A stretch of 42,704 nucleotides of DNA from NCBI RefSeq assembly GCF_000003605.2, contig NW_003143794.1, forward strand, positions 940,560 to 983,263. The letters run 5' to 3'. Source of the DNA: Saccoglossus kowalevskii. Lineage: Eukaryota > Hemichordata > Enteropneusta > Harrimaniidae. Below, piece by piece: positions 23,001-31,400 of this stretch. A model generated the notes under the pieces. The model worked only from the letters and a program-made list of their open reading frames with translations, made no database searches and was not told the origin of the DNA. Positions within the stretch are counted from its first letter, which is position 1. Every line of letters starts with the position of its first letter. Made by a program: the position numbers and the translations under genes.

Positions 23001-25691
23001 CGGTAGTTCTAACCCATAGTGTCACTGCGTTTATAGTGGATACTTGGAAATGTTTGATTGTGTAAACAGAGATCAGTGAGATTATTGATACATTGAAAAA
23101 CACATTTCTTCAAAAGTAAGTTTTTTTTAGCTCCTCTGTCGACTTTGTCGAGCGGAGCTTATCATATGAGTGATTGTCCGTCGTCGTCCGGTCTGTCTGT
23201 CGTCCGTGTCAATGTTTTACATTTTCGACTTCTTCTTGAAAACTAGAGGCCTGAATGCTTTGATACTTAGTGTATATGTACCTTGGGTAGACCTCTCTCA
23301 GATTTGTTCATTTCATGATCATATCTTCAATTCTCTAATTTTGGTGAATATTTTTGTCATTTTTGGTAAAAATTGATATTTTCGACTTCTTGTTAAAAAC
23401 CGTACCGGTAAGTCCAATTGCTTTGATATTACATATATAGGTACTACATGTGGATCTCTCTCAGATTTGTTCATTTTGTGATGATATCTTCAATTCCCTA
23501 ATTTTGGTGAATATTTTTGGTAAAAAGTGATGTTAAAAACTGCAAGTCCAATTGCTTTGATATTACATATATAGGTACTACATGTGGACCTCTCTCAGAT
23601 TTGTTCATTTTGTAATGATATCTTTAATTCTCTAATTTTGATGAATATTTTTGTCATTTTTGGTAAAAAGTGATATTTTCTTCTTGTTAAAAACCACAAT
23701 CATTTATGGTCAAAAATGATATTTTTGAATTCTTGTTGAAAACAGCAAGTCCCATTGCATTGATACTATGCATATTGTTCATTTTCTAATGATATCTTCT
23801 GTTCTTTAATTGAAATGTGCATTGCTAACAGCGGAGCTATCTCAGCTGAGAGGCTGCTTGTGTAATTTTGTGATTGTCTGCCAATTCACATGATATATGT
23901 ATTTATTTATTTGATGTATATTATTATTTTTTTTTGAGGAAATGTATGTAGGCTACTAAGAATAGTTTAATTTTGTTTTCTGATCAAAGATGGCCGACTG
24001 ATGACCACTAAAATTATTACTATGATGATATGTCATGAACCAGATTTCATACATACATTCTGTAATTTACTATGTTGGTATTTTCTATTATATACCTGTA
24101 CAATGGGATTTTTTCATGCCCACCATGTTCTATATATGCATAGAAGATGTCAAAAGTTGAATTTTGAACTTTATAACGAACAACAAATTCTTATGGTCTT
24201 TAATAATACATCCTCAATGATTGTGTATTGCAAAATGCTTATTTTATTTATTTTAAGTTTTGCAGTGTATGATTTCTACTGATTATCTTTTTAGATGCCT
24301 TCTATCTGATATGCAAGTTTTATGTATTTAAATTGTTTGTTGCAATACAGGTGTGTATGCTTATGTGACTTTAAAAGATGATATAGAGGGAGAGCCTGAA
24401 GAACAGATAATGGAGGAACTGAAAGAACTTGTTCGTCAACAGATTGCAAGTTATGCTGTCCCAGAAATGATACAGGTACAGTTGCCTATCATTTGTCTTG
24501 CTGTAATTCATACATGTTATAATTATTGCAACAATATTACATTGTCACTCATTTGAGAGAAAGAGAAAACTACTAAAATGTCATAAAACTGTTAATTTCC
24601 AAAATTAATAAGACTTTTAAGATTATGACTTCAAAGGAGTGTAGACTCATGTGTGTTATTCAACATATTTTAATACTACATGTACACCCTTCCACAGTAT
24701 TACTATACCGCTAGATGTTTGTCAATAATTTATACTATAACTAAAGCCATGTACCTTGTTTACATGACAGCATTTTATTGGAGCCCAACAGCTTGAGCCA
24801 GTAAAAACCGATTTGAGTTGAGTTTTGCTCCGATGAATTTCAGGGTTGAGCTCATATAGACCTGGGTATCAGGCCGAAATCAAATCATCCATCACCTTCT
24901 TCTGAATGAAGAAAGGGATGGATTCAATCATGGCATCCTAGGAGTCAACATCGTTTGTAATTTTGCATAATTTCTGACTTGACGAAGAGGGTAAATTAAT
25001 ATACGAAATTATGCAACAAAAACTTGGTAACTGGGTTTTGAATGAACAACTGAACAAATTAAATGGAAATTGAAGAAACTTAAATTGTTTAAAGGCACTG
25101 AAGATAAGAATTGGAGAAGTGGTCAAAGGGCAGAAACAGGACAGCAAAATCATCACCAGCCATGTTGTTCTCAAATGGCTGACTCACTGAGTGATTGGCG
25201 TTTTGTACGACTGAAGATCGCTACATAAAGTCCTTCTAAAAGATCAAAACCAAACTCGGCTTTAATTCAGACCTCATCGTGTGTACACACAGAAGAGGTA
25301 ATTTCTTGGTGTTTGGTGGGAGGAAGAGTTTGGCTATGATAAAATGCTGCCAAGTAAACTTAGCAATAGTGTGCATGTACAGCTTATTTAGCAGCTGGTG
25401 GTAGCTTCATTATCGCAGTCAGTGATAGAAAGATAACATTTCTAATATGTATAATATGAATAATTTTGAATGACTCCATTACAGGTGGCTCCAGGATTAC
25501 CCAAGACAAGATCTGGAAAAATTATGCGACGTATTCTACGTAAAATTGCTGCAAATGAACATGAAGATTTGGGTGACATCACCACACTTGCTGAACCAAA
25601 CGTTGTGGAGGCCATCGTTAAGAATCATGATGTAATTATGGAACAGAGAAACAAGCATTTAACAAAGAAAAAAGATTCCCTAAGTTCTTAA
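4819..25691 (+). CDS. ACSS1: Acetyl-CoA synthetase, mitochondrial type (15 exons)
   Basis: The enzyme activates acetate with ATP to acetyl-AMP, then acetyl-CoA. Exons: 4819-5188, 5967-6063, 6707-6853, 7257-7309, 10988-11163, 12794-12946, 14524-14671, 15493-15630, 16325-16417, 16588-16697, 19153-19279, 19688-19815, 22861-22924, 24351-24475, 25485-25691. They sum to 2136 nt, or 711 residues plus stop, close to the animal ACSS length of about 690-700. Every junction is GT-AG and in phase. Visible motifs: the ACS N-terminal domain with [13 protein letters not shown] (about 110-122); adenylate-forming motif [11 protein letters not shown] (305-315); DTWWQTETGG (453-462); [10 protein letters not shown] (540-549); [15 protein letters not shown] (558-572); and [11 protein letters not shown] with acetylation-type catalytic Lys655. 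The first 45 residues are rich in Arg, Ala and Ser and lack acidic residues, which suggests a mitochondrial presequence and ACSS1 over cytosolic ACSS2. The start has a good context (AAAATGG). Exon 7 has a tandemly repeated splice donor (separate entry). Confidence 0.95.
5189..5966 (+). other. ACSS intron 1
   Basis: It starts GTAACT and ends TTGTAG. A perfect 28-bp tandem duplication occupies 5647-5674 and 5675-5702, with key words CAAATGACC and GTTCAAACACC. No other structure was found. Confidence 0.7.
6064..7256 (+). other. ACSS introns 2 and 3 (flanking exon 3)
   Basis: Intron 2 is 6064-6706 and intron 3 is 6854-7256. Both have consensus ends and AT-rich content. I see no repeat family member, RNA gene or additional exon in either. 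Confidence 0.55.
7937..8283 (-). pseudogene. Possible decayed coding fragment, antisense in intron 4
   Basis: Two overlapping minus-strand frames (8283-8065 and 8149-7937) look like one sequence broken by a frameshift. The upstream frame carries [15 protein letters not shown]. The downstream frame carries [20 protein letters not shown], then [20 protein letters not shown], then a stop. Amino-acid composition and local GC content are more coding-like than the surrounding intron. I do not recognise the family, there is no obvious splice structure, and it could be chance. It is best treated as a candidate processed-pseudogene or transposon fragment. Confidence 0.25.
8604..9450 (+). repeat. Family A hairpin-headed repeat, copy 1
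   Basis: The element opens with a hairpin (8604-8639): AGTCCCCGTTCGGAC, loop GAA, then GTCCGAAAACGAGGACT. A GTCC-rich tract and a core unit follow, and the core is repeated about 340-370 bp later with its own GTCC tract at 9007-9052. Each core has an inverted pair ATGGCCGACTGG..CCAT (8785-8811, 8870-8897, 9155-9181), then words such as TACATGTTAGGATACATGTCC. The 3' part decays after 9400. Short open frames inside (for example 8728-8952 and 9035-9316) are translations of the repeat and are not genes. Confidence 0.75.
10740..10930 (+). repeat. Family A core fragment
   Basis: It includes TTCAAAATGGCCATCAGGTGG and the phrases CATATCTCTGACATGC and GATTCAAAATGGCTG, also found in the 13940-14345 and 40770-41095 copies. 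It has no head hairpin and lies just upstream of ACSS exon 5. Confidence 0.5.
11700..12529 (+). mobile_element. LINE (non-LTR) retrotransposon, 3' fragment, frameshifted
   Basis: In ACSS intron 5. The frame around 11700-12060 reads [17 protein letters not shown] followed by LGRTPIRI, the typical segment just after the reverse transcriptase domain of many LINE ORF2 proteins. After a frameshift near 12060, a second frame ending at 12336 gives [20 protein letters not shown], the C-x2-C..H-x4-C zinc-knuckle-like motif found near the LINE ORF2 C-terminus. A 3' untranslated tail follows, ending AGTGTAATAAAG and a short (TTA)n run at about 12516-12529. No RT catalytic core is present, so the copy is 5'-truncated and dead. 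The clade (CR1/L2/RTE-like) cannot be fixed from this fragment. Confidence 0.75.
13090..13458. repeat. Fold-back element with 69-bp arms in ACSS intron 6
   Basis: Arm 1 (13090-13158) and arm 2 (13367-13435) are inverted repeats with few mismatches. They share words such as TATGGAATATAGGATGATAC, seen as its reverse complement in arm 2, and AGTTCTTC/GAAGAACT. The spacer has G-rich and C-rich blocks (GAGGGAGGGTCCCCC; GGGGGAGGCGGG). A third copy of the arm's CTATG..ATATAGGATGATACT module follows directly at 13436-13458 in arm 1 orientation. This suits a MITE or fold-back transposon. No transposase is seen. Confidence 0.7.
13458..13935 (+). repeat. Family B repeat, three 157-bp units without head
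   Basis: Units begin AGTCTGATTGCTTTGATA or a variant at 13461, 13618 and 13775, exactly 157 bp apart. Each carries GGTACTA..TGTGGACCTCTC, CAGATTTGTTCATTT and GATATCTT. The array ends with TGTGCATTGCTAACAGCAGAGCT, as in the full family B copy at 23129-23838. The hairpin head is missing. It passes directly into family A core sequence. Confidence 0.75.
13940..14345 (+). repeat. Family A core array
   Basis: Contains the near-perfect inverted pair CAAAATGGC..GCCATTTTG at 13953-13979. Related sites lie near 14110-14135 and 14215-14240, and TTCAAAATGGCTGATTTTG near 14327. The linking phrases CTCTGACATGCTTTGACTG and ATTCATTATACAT match the copy at 40770-41095. There is no hairpin head. Confidence 0.65.
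14609..15137 (+). repeat. 74-bp tandem array of ACSS exon 7 end plus splice donor
   Basis: The last roughly 63 nt of exon 7 and the first 11 nt of intron 7 are repeated in tandem. The copy ends (GACCCT before the donor) fall at 14670, 14744, 14818, 14892, 14966, 15039 and 15112, so the spacing is 74 bp five times among the first copies and then 73. Most copies keep GG/GTAGGTTAAT. The sixth has AGTAGG, with GT still present. The exon copy is first and the other six lie in the intron. Using a downstream donor would add 74 nt or more and shift the frame. Reading through reaches TAA at the second junction. The near-identity of the copies indicates recent expansion. Confidence 0.9.
15138..15492 (+). 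other. ACSS intron 7, remainder
   Basis: Downstream of the tandem array the intron is unique AT-rich sequence ending TTTGGTAG. No other element was found. Confidence 0.55.
15800..16015. repeat. Inverted repeat/hairpin family in ACSS intron 8
   Basis: A perfect 23-bp inverted repeat occupies 15940-15962 and 15984-16006, with a 21-nt loop. Its core is CACTGGGTTTTAATTTAG. Two more partial copies of the same word precede it (CACTGGGTTTAAATTTCAC near 15837 and CAGTGGGTTTTAAATTCAC near 15878). The arrangement resembles a small fold-back repeat built from repeats of one motif. Confidence 0.75.
16216..16270 (+). repeat. Low-complexity C and CA tract
   Basis: A run of Cs followed by CACACA stretches, about 60-100 bp upstream of ACSS exon 9. 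Simple-sequence DNA. Confidence 0.8.
16698..19152 (+). other. ACSS intron 10
   Basis: It begins GTCAGT and ends TTTGCAG. It holds a family E fragment at about 18335-18440. A short inverted pair AACACATTGCCT/AGGCAATGTGTT lies at 18597-18608 and 18663-18674. Other open frames (for example 16678-16992) have no recognisable features. The encoded protein is continuous across the intron, so no exon is missing. Confidence 0.6.
18335..18440 (+). repeat. Family E dispersed repeat, partial copy
   Basis: Shares TACATCT, CACAGCGTG, TAATTTTGTGGTATT and AGGAAATGCGA..CAAATATGGAAT with the longer copies at 22497 and 35272. Confidence 0.6.
19934..21230 (+). repeat. Family A repeat, copy 2, split by an insertion
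   Basis: The head hairpin at 19934-19969 (AGTCCTCGTTCGAACGAAGTCC.., then GGGGACTT) is followed by a long GTCT/GTCC tract (19982-20063). Two core units follow, with inverted pairs at 20148-20174 and 20401-20427, and a second GTCC tract at about 20268-20300. A roughly 387-bp insertion (20585-20971) interrupts it. The right part resumes with ACTAC..TATTTCC..ATGTACCATTTTCATT, as in copy 1, and includes another core at 21171-21198. It lies in ACSS intron 12. Confidence 0.75.
20585..20971. mobile_element. MITE-like insertion inside family A
   Basis: The left end CAGGGTTTTTTTTAAG and the right end, read inward as CAGAGGTTTTTCTAAAC, form imperfect terminal inverted repeats. The flanks TTATTA (20579-20584) and TTACTA (20972-20977) look like a 6-bp target duplication: the uninterrupted copy 1 reads GGCCTTACTACTATATTT at this point. 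No transposase is encoded. TIRs beginning CAG are typical of several DNA transposon superfamilies, so the superfamily is not assigned. Confidence 0.6.
22497..22835 (+). repeat. Family E dispersed repeat, long copy
   Basis: Matches the copy at 35272-35503 over CATCTGTCACC, TAATTTTGTGGG, ATTAGGAAATGC, ATTCCAAATAT and ATGATTACG, then CGTAAGCGTCC, TAATAATAAAAACAAACATGG, and GGTATCCTTATAATAACCTTAT at the end. About 110-130 bp between CTGCAACCAGG and GGTATCC is longer than in the other copy. It ends just upstream of ACSS exon 13. Confidence 0.65.
23129..23838 (+). repeat. Family B repeat, full copy with hairpin head and inverted ends
   Basis: It starts with a hairpin (23129-23159), AGCTCCTCTGTCGAC, loop TTT, GTCGAGCGGAGCT, then a GTCCGTCGTCC tract. 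About four units related to the 157-bp repeat at 13461 follow, with internal deletions. It ends ACAGCGGAGCT at 23828-23838, the reverse complement of the first 11 bases with one mismatch, so the element is bounded by short inverted repeats. It lies in ACSS intron 13. Confidence 0.7.
24476..25484 (+). other. ACSS intron 14
   Basis: AT-rich with no recognisable repeat family member, RNA gene or exon. It ends CATTACAG. Confidence 0.5.
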
Positions 25692-28428
25692 ACTTTTAAA
25701 AACATAAGACGAATCATGAGGTACACAAAATGTTCATATATTTTGGTCTGAAGTTAAACAAAAACAAGTAAAATAGTAAATACACAAATATGACAAAACC
25801 TAACACTTATTTGGTTTTTAACATATTTTACTGTTCCTAAAACATGATAATTAATGTTTGGAAATCGCGATGGAACTATTTTTAGCCCATTTGATACACT
25901 TCAGAGTGTGCTTTTGTAGACTTAGTTCAACATATCTTACCCCAGGTAGTATCTCATTTATTTGTAAATACCAACCACTAGCACTTGCATGATATTTGAA
26001 GTTCAGCATCATGTAGTATTTTAGTATGAAGAAAAGACAATAGATATATATATTTATTCCAGAGAGGTTTGCCGAACTATTCTGTCTTCCAAATATTGAT
26101 CATATTTTTATGATTGTTTCAAATATTCCCTGTTTATAAATAAGTGTACAGATGGGTCATGTAATTATAGTGTTCATTAACAAAGGCAAATGTGATGAGT
26201 AATTATGTTCTGCAGAATTGAAAAATTAATTAAAAGGTTATCTTGAGAATACTTACTGTAAAGTAAGCATATCTTCCCATTATATGCTAGTGTATCTGCA
26301 TCTAATGTAAACAAAGATGGGAGATTGAATGTGACATCAATAACCTGAAATGTTTTACTACCTTTTGATAGAATTCTAAAATAGTGGTATAATGTATGAT
26401 AATATTCATTTACAAACATTTTAAGCCAGATGAATTTCCAAGAGGTAATTACAGGAACGAATAGTTAAAATGTATATAAAGGAAGTAACGATAGTTACCA
26501 TGTAAACGTTTGTTTCATTTATGTTAGCATATTTGAATAGAATTATCCAATTTTTCCTAATGAATCATGTTACAAATCACAAAAATCAAGACAATTTGTA
26601 TAATTTCGTGTTTTTTTAACGTAGTTTGTTTTACTTTTCACTTTTAAATAAACCTGGTAAAATAATAGTCACCTTTACATGTGAGGCTTGATGTACATTT
26701 TAGTTTTCTATACCCATTCCTTTTAACGTTTTCTTAGTTACAACTTCCAAGAGGCTGTCTTTAAAGAGTTTTGCCAGTGTTTTTAAAAATATTCCTAAGG
26801 GAATTTGTTTTTTCCCCATGTTTAAATGTATTTTTTTTTTCAACAGAATGTTTGTTATTGATACACAATAGAGTACAAATAAAAAAATGATAAAATGGTT
26901 TTCATCAGTGTGATTCCAGACCAATTAGTACATAGCATATGGGAAACTATTTTCCGTTTTCCTGCAATGGTATATTTGATGGGTTACTATGTTATGATCA
27001 TAGTACCATATTTATGCTAATAGAAGTGAATGTAATTGTATGTTGGATTTGTGACCATAAATCACTCGTCATGCACACATTCATGCAAGCACTAGCAAAG
27101 GAAATAGAGTATTATTGACACTTCATAACACTAGGGGCACCATCTATCATAGACTAGATGCTGTCTATGATTTATGAATAATATACTAAATCGGCCTGTG
27201 CATGCTTGTTCCCATGGTAGTGAACTATGGAGTTATGGAGACCGCCAATCAGAGTTAACGCAGAATTATGCACAGCGCATCACCACGCCATTCTTAGGTG
27301 TACTCTGTTGGATTCCAAGTGGAATCTATCATGGAATACATTTCAGAAAGTGAGGTGCATCTAATTCAGTATATATATATTCAGTGACTGTTTTGGTGTA
27401 TTATCTGTTGTGCTAAAATGATCAACGGCCACCGGCAGACTACACATTAACCCTTTTGCCATTACAATGTTGATGTAGTTTGATACATGTAGTTCTATGT
27501 ACCTATTTCTGTCTTAGTGGTGGAATACCACACAATTTTCCATGCAAACAAATCTAGACCAAATGTGTTTAAAATAACCAACTCGAACAGAAATTTGTCA
27601 GTTCATAAAGCATCAGTTCAGGTGTTATACTGAAGAAAAAAAAAATTGTAATTGCTACTGAATATATGCAAATGAGAATTTGTTAAGTCAATCACATCAT
27701 TCAACTCCTTTTCAATGACTAAGCATGAGAAATTTAAGGCTTCTCGGGAGTAAAAACTTTTATTACAATTCTCTGCAAAATACATGTTATATATATATAT
27801 ATATATATTAAAAAACATCTCCACAGAAATAATTTCACTTTTTATTTCACGCTGGATGCAGATAAATTTGGCGGTTCATGGTTAATTTTTAATAATTGAA
27901 ACAAAATAAATATTGTATTCATGAGCATGTAAATGGTATAACAATTATTAGTCCCAATTCAGACAAATTCTAAAAATGGACATTATTATATACTCATTTG
28001 GGTTCTTCTGCATACGAGTGATTGGTGCCCAAGCAATTTATGTCAAATTTGATACAATGTTATATATGATCGACTGACAACCATCTTGGTCATACAAAAT
28101 GTTAAATTCTATTATCTGTACTTTTACCAGTACGCAACTGTTTTACTATTTAAAATATTGTCGTGTAAACAGTAACTTGTTTGTTTAATAAAGTACACTA
28201 TAGGGCGTTGTTCAAAAAAAAAACCTGGTAATACCTCATCATTTTATCACCATCGGAGCAACACAACAGTAACATGCCAACCCCACCAGTTAATAACACA
28301 GCGATGTCATATGACTAACCACATGAAAATATCTGCAAGTCTATCATTAATCAGTAAAATAACATAGATATCTCACACAAAATGGCCGCCAGTCAGTAAA
28401 CAATGAAACTACTGCTTGCATTTTAGCA
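25692..28428. other. ACSS/ABCD4 tail-to-tail intergenic region
   Basis: The left part is presumably ACSS 3' UTR, with AATAAA at 26647-26652. On the minus strand the nearest AATAAA downstream of ABCD4 is at 27841-27846. An (AT)n run lies at about 27787-27808. A degenerate family A copy (TTAGTCCCAATTCAGAC near 27948, GATCGACTGACAACCATCTTG near 28068) spans about 27946-28110. No coding sequence is recognised. Confidence 0.55.
26647..26652 (+). terminator. Candidate ACSS poly(A) signal
   Basis: AATAAA lies about 955 nt after the ACSS stop codon. Its use is not provable from sequence, and similar hexamers occur further on. Confidence 0.3.
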
Positions 28429-31400
28429 TCATAGTTTAGTATCATATTTCAGATCAACTTTTTCCTCTGATATTGAAGATAAAGTCCATCCACCTTCCCC
28501 ATCTAATGTCAGCATTGTGGAGTGGAATTTTTGCAGACTGGTTCTGTGTCCTACACTGATCACAGTCATACCCATATCCTTACAGACTCTGTACAAGAGA
28601 TCTTCGGTTTCATGAGATATTGCACTCGTAGCTTCATCTAGAACTACAACATACATGTAAAACACAGATTAGAAATATATATACAAAGCAATACGTGCAG
28701 AAAACTAGGCCTTCAATTACTATTCATTTTCATTTTATGTTCATGGACCACAATTGGCAAGTATATAAATTCTAATAACATATTTGGCAAGTTGTTTGCA
28801 ACTTTGAGTAGTTATGGCTAACACAATACACTTTTAATTTTCTGAAATTGTTAGTAAGCAAGATTAATATTTAATGCTATGGAGAGATCACGAAGTCACT
28901 GTTTCTATGGAAATAAGTTCAGTATTAACATTTTTTACATGCTCTTTGTTATTTGATGGAACCTTCATAATCACAAACACTCTTGTTTAAGTGCAAAGTG
29001 GTAATAGCAAATACAGTAAGCACTCTTTCAATTTATCTAAGTTAAGTTTACCATAACATATTTTTAAAACTATCAACCAATGCGTTAATTATTAATGTTG
29101 GTGTAACTTACTAGCTATTGATGGTTTATGATAAAACAATCGAGCGAATGACAATCTTTGCATTTCACCAGGTGATAGCTCATCAGTCCAATAGACATCT
29201 TCCCCTTCATCGATACCTCCTACTCTGTCAACTAATGGACCAAGCCCAACAACACAAAGGTAGTTATGTAGCAGTGAATTTTCAGATGTATCACACTTTG
29301 CTTGGGGTGTCACCCTATCTGGATAACAGATCTGAAATGTAATCACACATTCGTTGACATTGGATGGTATACACTACCAGTACTATAAAGAGCAATACAA
29401 AAATACTGTAAACTTTGCTGAACAAATTTTAAAATGTTGCATGCCACATTGTACACATAAAACTAATGTTAAAATTAACTGACATGATTTTACGACTAGT
29501 AGGTTCTCATTGAGGGAGAACTGGTTAATTTTGCTTGAGACCATACCCCTTAGTCTCTAAGTTTTTTACCACTTGAGACATCCCAGAATGTAATGAATGT
29601 GGGCAATTCTGTGAGCTCTCATTAGAGTCGGTAATGTGAGGACGCTTACACTGACGGCAAGTCTGTTGGGATTTCACGGTCACAGGACTTCGTGTCCAAC
29701 CCTCGTTTACGCAATTTATATTTATTTTTCAAGAATGTTTCATCAAAATCGCAACAGACTGCAAGCAAAGTCAAGGGTCATGATAATGTTTGTTGTGTTT
29801 CATTTTAGCTTCGATGTTGACAAAAAAAAATAGTTGACAAATCAATTGCTTTGGTATTTTATATGTAGACAACTTGAGTGATCCTTTAATAATAAAGCTT
29901 AACTTAATTTTTGTCATGTTTGGTTAAAATTTTTGATTTGGACAACACAAGGTCAAAGGCGACCCAAAAAATGTTTCTTGAAAATCTTTTCATGTAAATT
30001 ATTTTTATTGACAACACAGTCAAATTGATTTCACAAAAATATTACACATGCATGCTGAAACCTGTGATATCTTGTTGTAATAAAGTGGGAACCTTGTATT
30101 GCAAATAGTTAAAATCATTTGTATACTGCCCTCAAGGATTTAAGACAATTCCTATCATTCTTTTGTTTTTATGATTTAAACAGCCATAAATGTGTTATAA
30201 TTTTATTTATACACTGTTTTTACTTGTCTGTTCTAAATATCGACTCGCTGTGAAATTACATCTGTGATGTAAGTAGCTCTGTTTATTTTTATGATGCATT
30301 ATAGTTTGGTGGCAAATTTACCTGTTCTCTGAGTGTACCATCTGTGAGGTATGGTCTTTGTGGTAGATACAGTATACCTTGTGGCCCTAGTTTCATGAAT
30401 CGCTGTACATCACCACATTCTACTGGCCATAGTCCGCCCAGTACTCTTAGTAACGATGTCTTGCCACTTCCTGTACTGCCAACAATTAAAATATCTTCCC
30501 CTCTAGCTATTTCCATATTTAAATCTGAAAATAAAGAAATGTTTATTTCAACCACTTGCGTATTAATTCGCATATCAATTCATTTGAATCATTGGAGATC
30601 TTGTTACTTAGACACAATGACGACTACACCCATGGCCGTGAAAAACAATTGAGTGATGCATTACTCAGCATGAATAAACAGCCAATTAATATCAAGCCAT
30701 AGGTGTATCATACGTTAGAGCTTCATAGTGATTTGTAGCTAGATTTAGGATAACTAAAATATTGGAGCTATCATGTGTCCTATTATTAATTAAGGTTTTA
30801 ATAGTTAAGTGAGAAGTGTGTGTTCTGAATGTTAGCCCGATCAGTTAATGGAAATTACTATCTGATTAAAACTTGGACCAACTTATACTGGTATATGTGT
30901 ATAGCAGTGATGTAGGTTTCATTTGAATTGAAACTATCATGTTTAGTATACATCAGTGCAGCTACCTCTATCACTAACATCTAGAGAAGGAAGATTTAGA
31001 CTACAATCAAGGGCCACTTACTTTAAAAGTGCAGCAGACACATGTTAGCAGATAGAAGTCACATATAAGGACTTTGTATTTAGATATAACTACCGGTATA
31101 TACTCTTGTGCAAATTCTGCACCAAATTTTGGCAGAACAAATTTGAGGGGTTAAGTTAACAGATAGAAAGAGACATACCTCTCACCAAGGTGTGGTTGCA
31201 GTTTGGTGGAGAGTAAGAAACTTCACATAAGTGAAATGCTTTATTTTGGTTTTCTTTCAAACTATCTTCATCAACACTGGAATCATCTTTCCTATCATTT
31301 TCGGCTTCATTAATAACTGCTGATGGTACCAATAGCGTAGTATCTGTTTCTGCATCAGAGTTTTTATCTAATGCTCTTGAGTCATATTCTTTTTCTAGAA

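Noticed and set aside
27787..27808. (AT)n run as a regulatory element
   Set aside because: Simple AT microsatellites are expected in DNA of this composition.
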